DNA from: Actinobacteria bacterium Ga0077560
GTDB lineage: Bacteria > Actinomycetota > Thermoleophilia > Miltoncostaeales > Miltoncostaeaceae
Direction of reading: 5' to 3'
NCBI GenBank assembly: GCA_001464275.1
Contig: LNFL01000111.1
Span: 1-37,397, forward strand
Length of the DNA: 37,397 nucleotides
This document shows positions 35,422 through 37,397 of this stretch, piece by piece; the stretch's first letter is position 1; each line of letters starts with the position of its first letter. The notes under the pieces were generated by a model. That model did no database searches and was not told where the DNA came from. It saw only the letters and a list, made by a program, of their open reading frames with translations. A program made the translations under genes and the position numbers.

Positions 35422-36465
35422 CTACTTGTTGGCCGCCTGCACGAAGGCCGGGTTCACCAGGCCCTGGGCGTCGATGTCGCCCTCGATGAGCCCCGCCTCG
35501 GTGGCGAAGGTCTTCACGTCGGCCAGCGTGGTGTCGAAGTACGTGCCGCCCGGGACGATCTCGGTCGCGTTCTCGGCGAGGTTGTAGAACTTCACCCCGT
35601 CGAAGGCGGTCTTGAGGTCGCCGGGCTTGGCGCCCACGGACGTCTCGATGATCGCCTGCGCGGCGGTCGGGTCCTTCTGGTACTCGTCGTACGCGGACTG
35701 CCAGCTCTTGATGAGCGCCAGGACCTGGCCGGGCCGCTCCTCGAGCACCTCGTTGCGGACGACGAACACGTCGCTGATGAGGCCGGGGTTCTCACCCGCG
35801 GTGAAGAGCAGCTTCCACGTGCTGTCCTTCTGCAGCGCGGTGGTGAGGTACGGCTCGTAGGTGACCGCGACGTCCACCCGCTTGGCGAGCGCGGCGACAC
35901 CGGCGTCCGACGCGGGCGTCGGGACCTTGGTGACGTCGTCGATGGTGAGGCCGTTCTCGCTGAGGGCGTACCGCAGCAGGATGTCGCTGGTGGTGCCCTC
36001 CTCGTAGGCGATCTTCTTGCCCTTGAGGTCCGCGACGGTGGCCACGGAGCTCGGCGCCAGAATGGCGTCGGCGGTGGTGCTCTGGTCGAGCAGCAGCACG
36101 ATCGTGATCGGCAGCCCGGCCGCGGCGAGCCGCATGGCCGTGTGCGTGGCGATGTTCGCGCCGTCGAGCTTCTTCGACGCGAGCGCCGCGTTGATCTCGT
36201 CGTCGGTGTTGAAGTTCGTGATCTTCGCGTCCACACCGTTGGCCGCGAACAGGTCCTTGTCCTCCGCGACCCGCCACAGGCCGTACCCCAGCCAGGGCTC
36301 GATGCCCATCTGGAACGTGCCCGCCTCGGCGGTCGTCGGGATCGCGGCGGTCGTGTCGGTCGCGTCACCGGACGACGAGTCGTCGTCTCCGCCGCAGCCT
36401 GCGACCACCAGGGCCAGCGCCGCGATCATCGCGACAAGCCAGGCCCACTTCTTGGATCGGGTCAC
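35422..36465 (-). CDS. ABC transporter solute-binding lipoprotein (NitT/TauT type)
   Basis: Periplasmic-side binding protein of 347 residues. It has a lipoprotein signal peptide with lipobox LVVAGC (Cys24) followed by an Asp/Ser/Thr-rich linker, then the SsuA/NMT1-like fold: GIEPWLGYGLWRVAEDKDLFAANGVDAKITNF, DEINAALASKKLDGANIATHTAMRLAAAGLPI and LKGKKIAYEEGTTSDILLRYALSENGL. It starts at GTG 36465 with AGGGGGGA upstream. It matches the family of the permease and ATPase at the head of the hut operon and is the only binding protein nearby, so the three probably form one importer. The ligand is unknown. Confidence 0.92.
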   Translation of the reverse strand: MTRSKKWAWLVAMIAALALVVAGCGGDDDSSSGDATDTTAAIPTTAEAGTFQMGIEPWLGYGLWRVAEDKDLFAANGVDAKITNFNTDDEINAALASKKLDGANIATHTAMRLAAAGLPITIVLLLDQSTTADAILAPSSVATVADLKGKKIAYEEGTTSDILLRYALSENGLTIDDVTKVPTPASDAGVAALAKRVDVAVTYEPYLTTALQKDSTWKLLFTAGENPGLISDVFVVRNEVLEERPGQVLALIKSWQSAYDEYQKDPTAAQAIIETSVGAKPGDLKTAFDGVKFYNLAENATEIVPGGTYFDTTLADVKTFATEAGLIEGDIDAQGLVNPAFVQAANK

Positions 36466-36504
36466 CCCTGGTCCCCCCTGTGTTCGGGTGTTTCGAACGC
36501 CCGG

Positions 36505-36534
36505 AACCTACGGGTGCGAGACCCCGCGGGGCAA
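36505..36534 (-). promoter_or_regulatory. Candidate promoter of the solute-binding protein gene
   Basis: Minus-strand TTGCCC (36534-36529), 18-base spacer, TAGGTT (36510-36505), about 40 bases upstream of the GTG. The TAGGNT form of -10 is frequent in actinobacteria. An imperfect hairpin (36482-36507) overlaps its downstream part. Confidence 0.35.
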
Positions 36535-36547
36535 GCGCCCACCGCGA

Positions 36548-37397
36548 TCAGCCGATGCCGGTCGCGATCAGGTAGTAGAGGGGGATGCCGGCGATCAGGT
36601 TGAACGGGAAGGTGATCGCCACAGCCGAGGTGAGGTAGATCCCCGGGTTCGCCTCGGGCAGCGCGATGCGCACCGCGGCGGGCGCGGCGATGTAGGAGGC
36701 GCTCGCCGCCATCGCCCCGAGCACCGTCGCCCCGGCCACCGAGAGGCCGCTCGTGACCCCCATCGCCACGCCGGCCGCCCCAAGGGGGATGGGGAACAGG
36801 ATCCCGAACGGCACGATCCGCAGCGCGGTCCGCGGCAGGTCCTTCGCTCGCGATGCCGCGGTGATCCCCAGGTCCAGCAGGAACAGGGTGAGCATCCCGT
36901 AGAAGAGGGTTCCGAAGAACGGCTCGACCGTGGCATACCCATCGCTGCCGGCGACCGCCCCGATGACGATGCCGCCCACGAGCAGCACGATGCTGGTGCC
37001 GGTGAGGGTCTCGCGCAGGACCTCGCCGCGGCTCCGGCGGCCGCCTCTCACCGAACCCGCCAGCAGCAGGGCGATGATGATGCCGGGCACCTCCAGCAGG
37101 GCCAGGAGGGTGGGCATGAAACCCTCGGGCTCCAGGCCGGACGCCTGGAGGAAGGTGATGCTCGCGGCGAAGGTGACCGCCGACACCGACCCGTAGTGCG
37201 CGGCCATGGCGGCACTGTCGGCCCGCGACAGGCGGAGCACCCGCATCGCGGCGGCGAAGGTGACCAGGGGAATCGCCGCCGCGAGCACGAGTGTGGCGAG
37301 CGCGGGAGCCCAGAGTTCTGAGGGGGAGGTCTCCCGCAGTGCCACGCCGCCCTTCAACCCGATCGCGAGGAGCAGGTAGATGGACAGCGATTTGGTG
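36548..37397 (-). CDS. SbtA-family (DUF897) sodium-dependent bicarbonate transporter-like protein, C-terminal part
   Basis: Polytopic membrane protein entering from the right window edge; 282 C-terminal residues are present, the 5' end is outside. The first residues KSLSIYLLLAIGLKGGVAL and the segment AAHYGSVSAVTFAASITFLQASG are characteristic of the SbtA family, cyanobacterial Na+/HCO3- symporters that also occur widely in heterotrophs with unverified substrates. Ten or so hydrophobic stretches follow, including LLALLEVPGIIIALLLAG and VLGAMAASASYIAAPAAVRIALPEANPG. A TTG at 37357 exists but is interior to the domain and is not the true start. It is 82 bases upstream of the solute-binding protein gene and probably a separate transcript. 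Confidence 0.9.
   Translation of the reverse strand, partial: TKSLSIYLLLAIGLKGGVALRETSPSELWAPALATLVLAAAIPLVTFAAAMRVLRLSRADSAAMAAHYGSVSAVTFAASITFLQASGLEPEGFMPTLLALLEVPGIIIALLLAGSVRGGRRSRGEVLRETLTGTSIVLLVGGIVIGAVAGSDGYATVEPFFGTLFYGMLTLFLLDLGITAASRAKDLPRTALRIVPFGILFPIPLGAAGVAMGVTSGLSVAGATVLGAMAASASYIAAPAAVRIALPEANPGIYLTSAVAITFPFNLIAGIPLYYLIATGIG

Overview
The window is very G+C rich throughout, with frequent GTG/TTG starts and dense 4-nt gene overlaps. The dnaK promoter carries an HspR-type inverted repeat (HAIR), and a glgC-glgA/glgB/glgP/glgX/malQ glycogen set lies next to it. This points to an actinobacterium (Actinomycetota). A Thermoleophilia-like lineage is possible, but that is a guess from gene style and not proven by any marker here. 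No rRNA, tRNA, CRISPR array, insertion sequence or prophage gene was recognised.

Layout. (1) 1-569: N-terminal part of dnaK on the minus strand, with its promoter and HAIR operators at 638-702. (2) 821-14845: a glycogen/alpha-glucan block of glgC-glgA-(P-loop kinase), glgB (minus), glgP, a YihY-type membrane protein, glgX (minus, frameshifted), malQ and an MFS exporter (probably frameshifted near its end). (3) 14842-19288: small accessory modules, namely a PIN-toxin/Phd-antitoxin pair with a 33-bp perfect palindrome as operator, an arsR/SRPBCC pair, a phosphotriesterase-homology hydrolase, a SnoaL-like protein, a VOC protein and an AraC regulator. (4) 19285-21994: lutA-lutB-lutC for L-lactate oxidation, translationally coupled to the AraC gene. 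(5) 22394-36465: a large histidine/imidazole catabolic locus. (6) 36548-37397: the C-terminal part of an SbtA-family membrane transporter.

The histidine locus is the most interesting part. Ten minus-strand genes run permease, ATPase, Zn-alcohol dehydrogenase, HisB-like dehydratase, hutH, SDR, HisD-like dehydrogenase, hutU, hutF, hutI. All nine junctions are ATGA, GTGA or TTGA overlaps. An IclR-type regulator and an M20 amidohydrolase are transcribed divergently from a short shared promoter, and a lipoprotein solute-binding protein follows beyond a strong hairpin. hutH-hutU-hutI-hutF plus the M20 enzyme make a complete route from histidine to glutamate plus formate.

The four inserted oxidoreductase/dehydratase genes are not part of any hut pathway I know. 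The HisB-like and HisD-like proteins have each lost several of the metal- and substrate-binding residues that define the biosynthetic enzymes. I infer an upstream module that imports a non-phosphorylated imidazole compound by the ABC transporter and converts its side chain to histidine or urocanate before the classical Hut route. The substrate is unknown.
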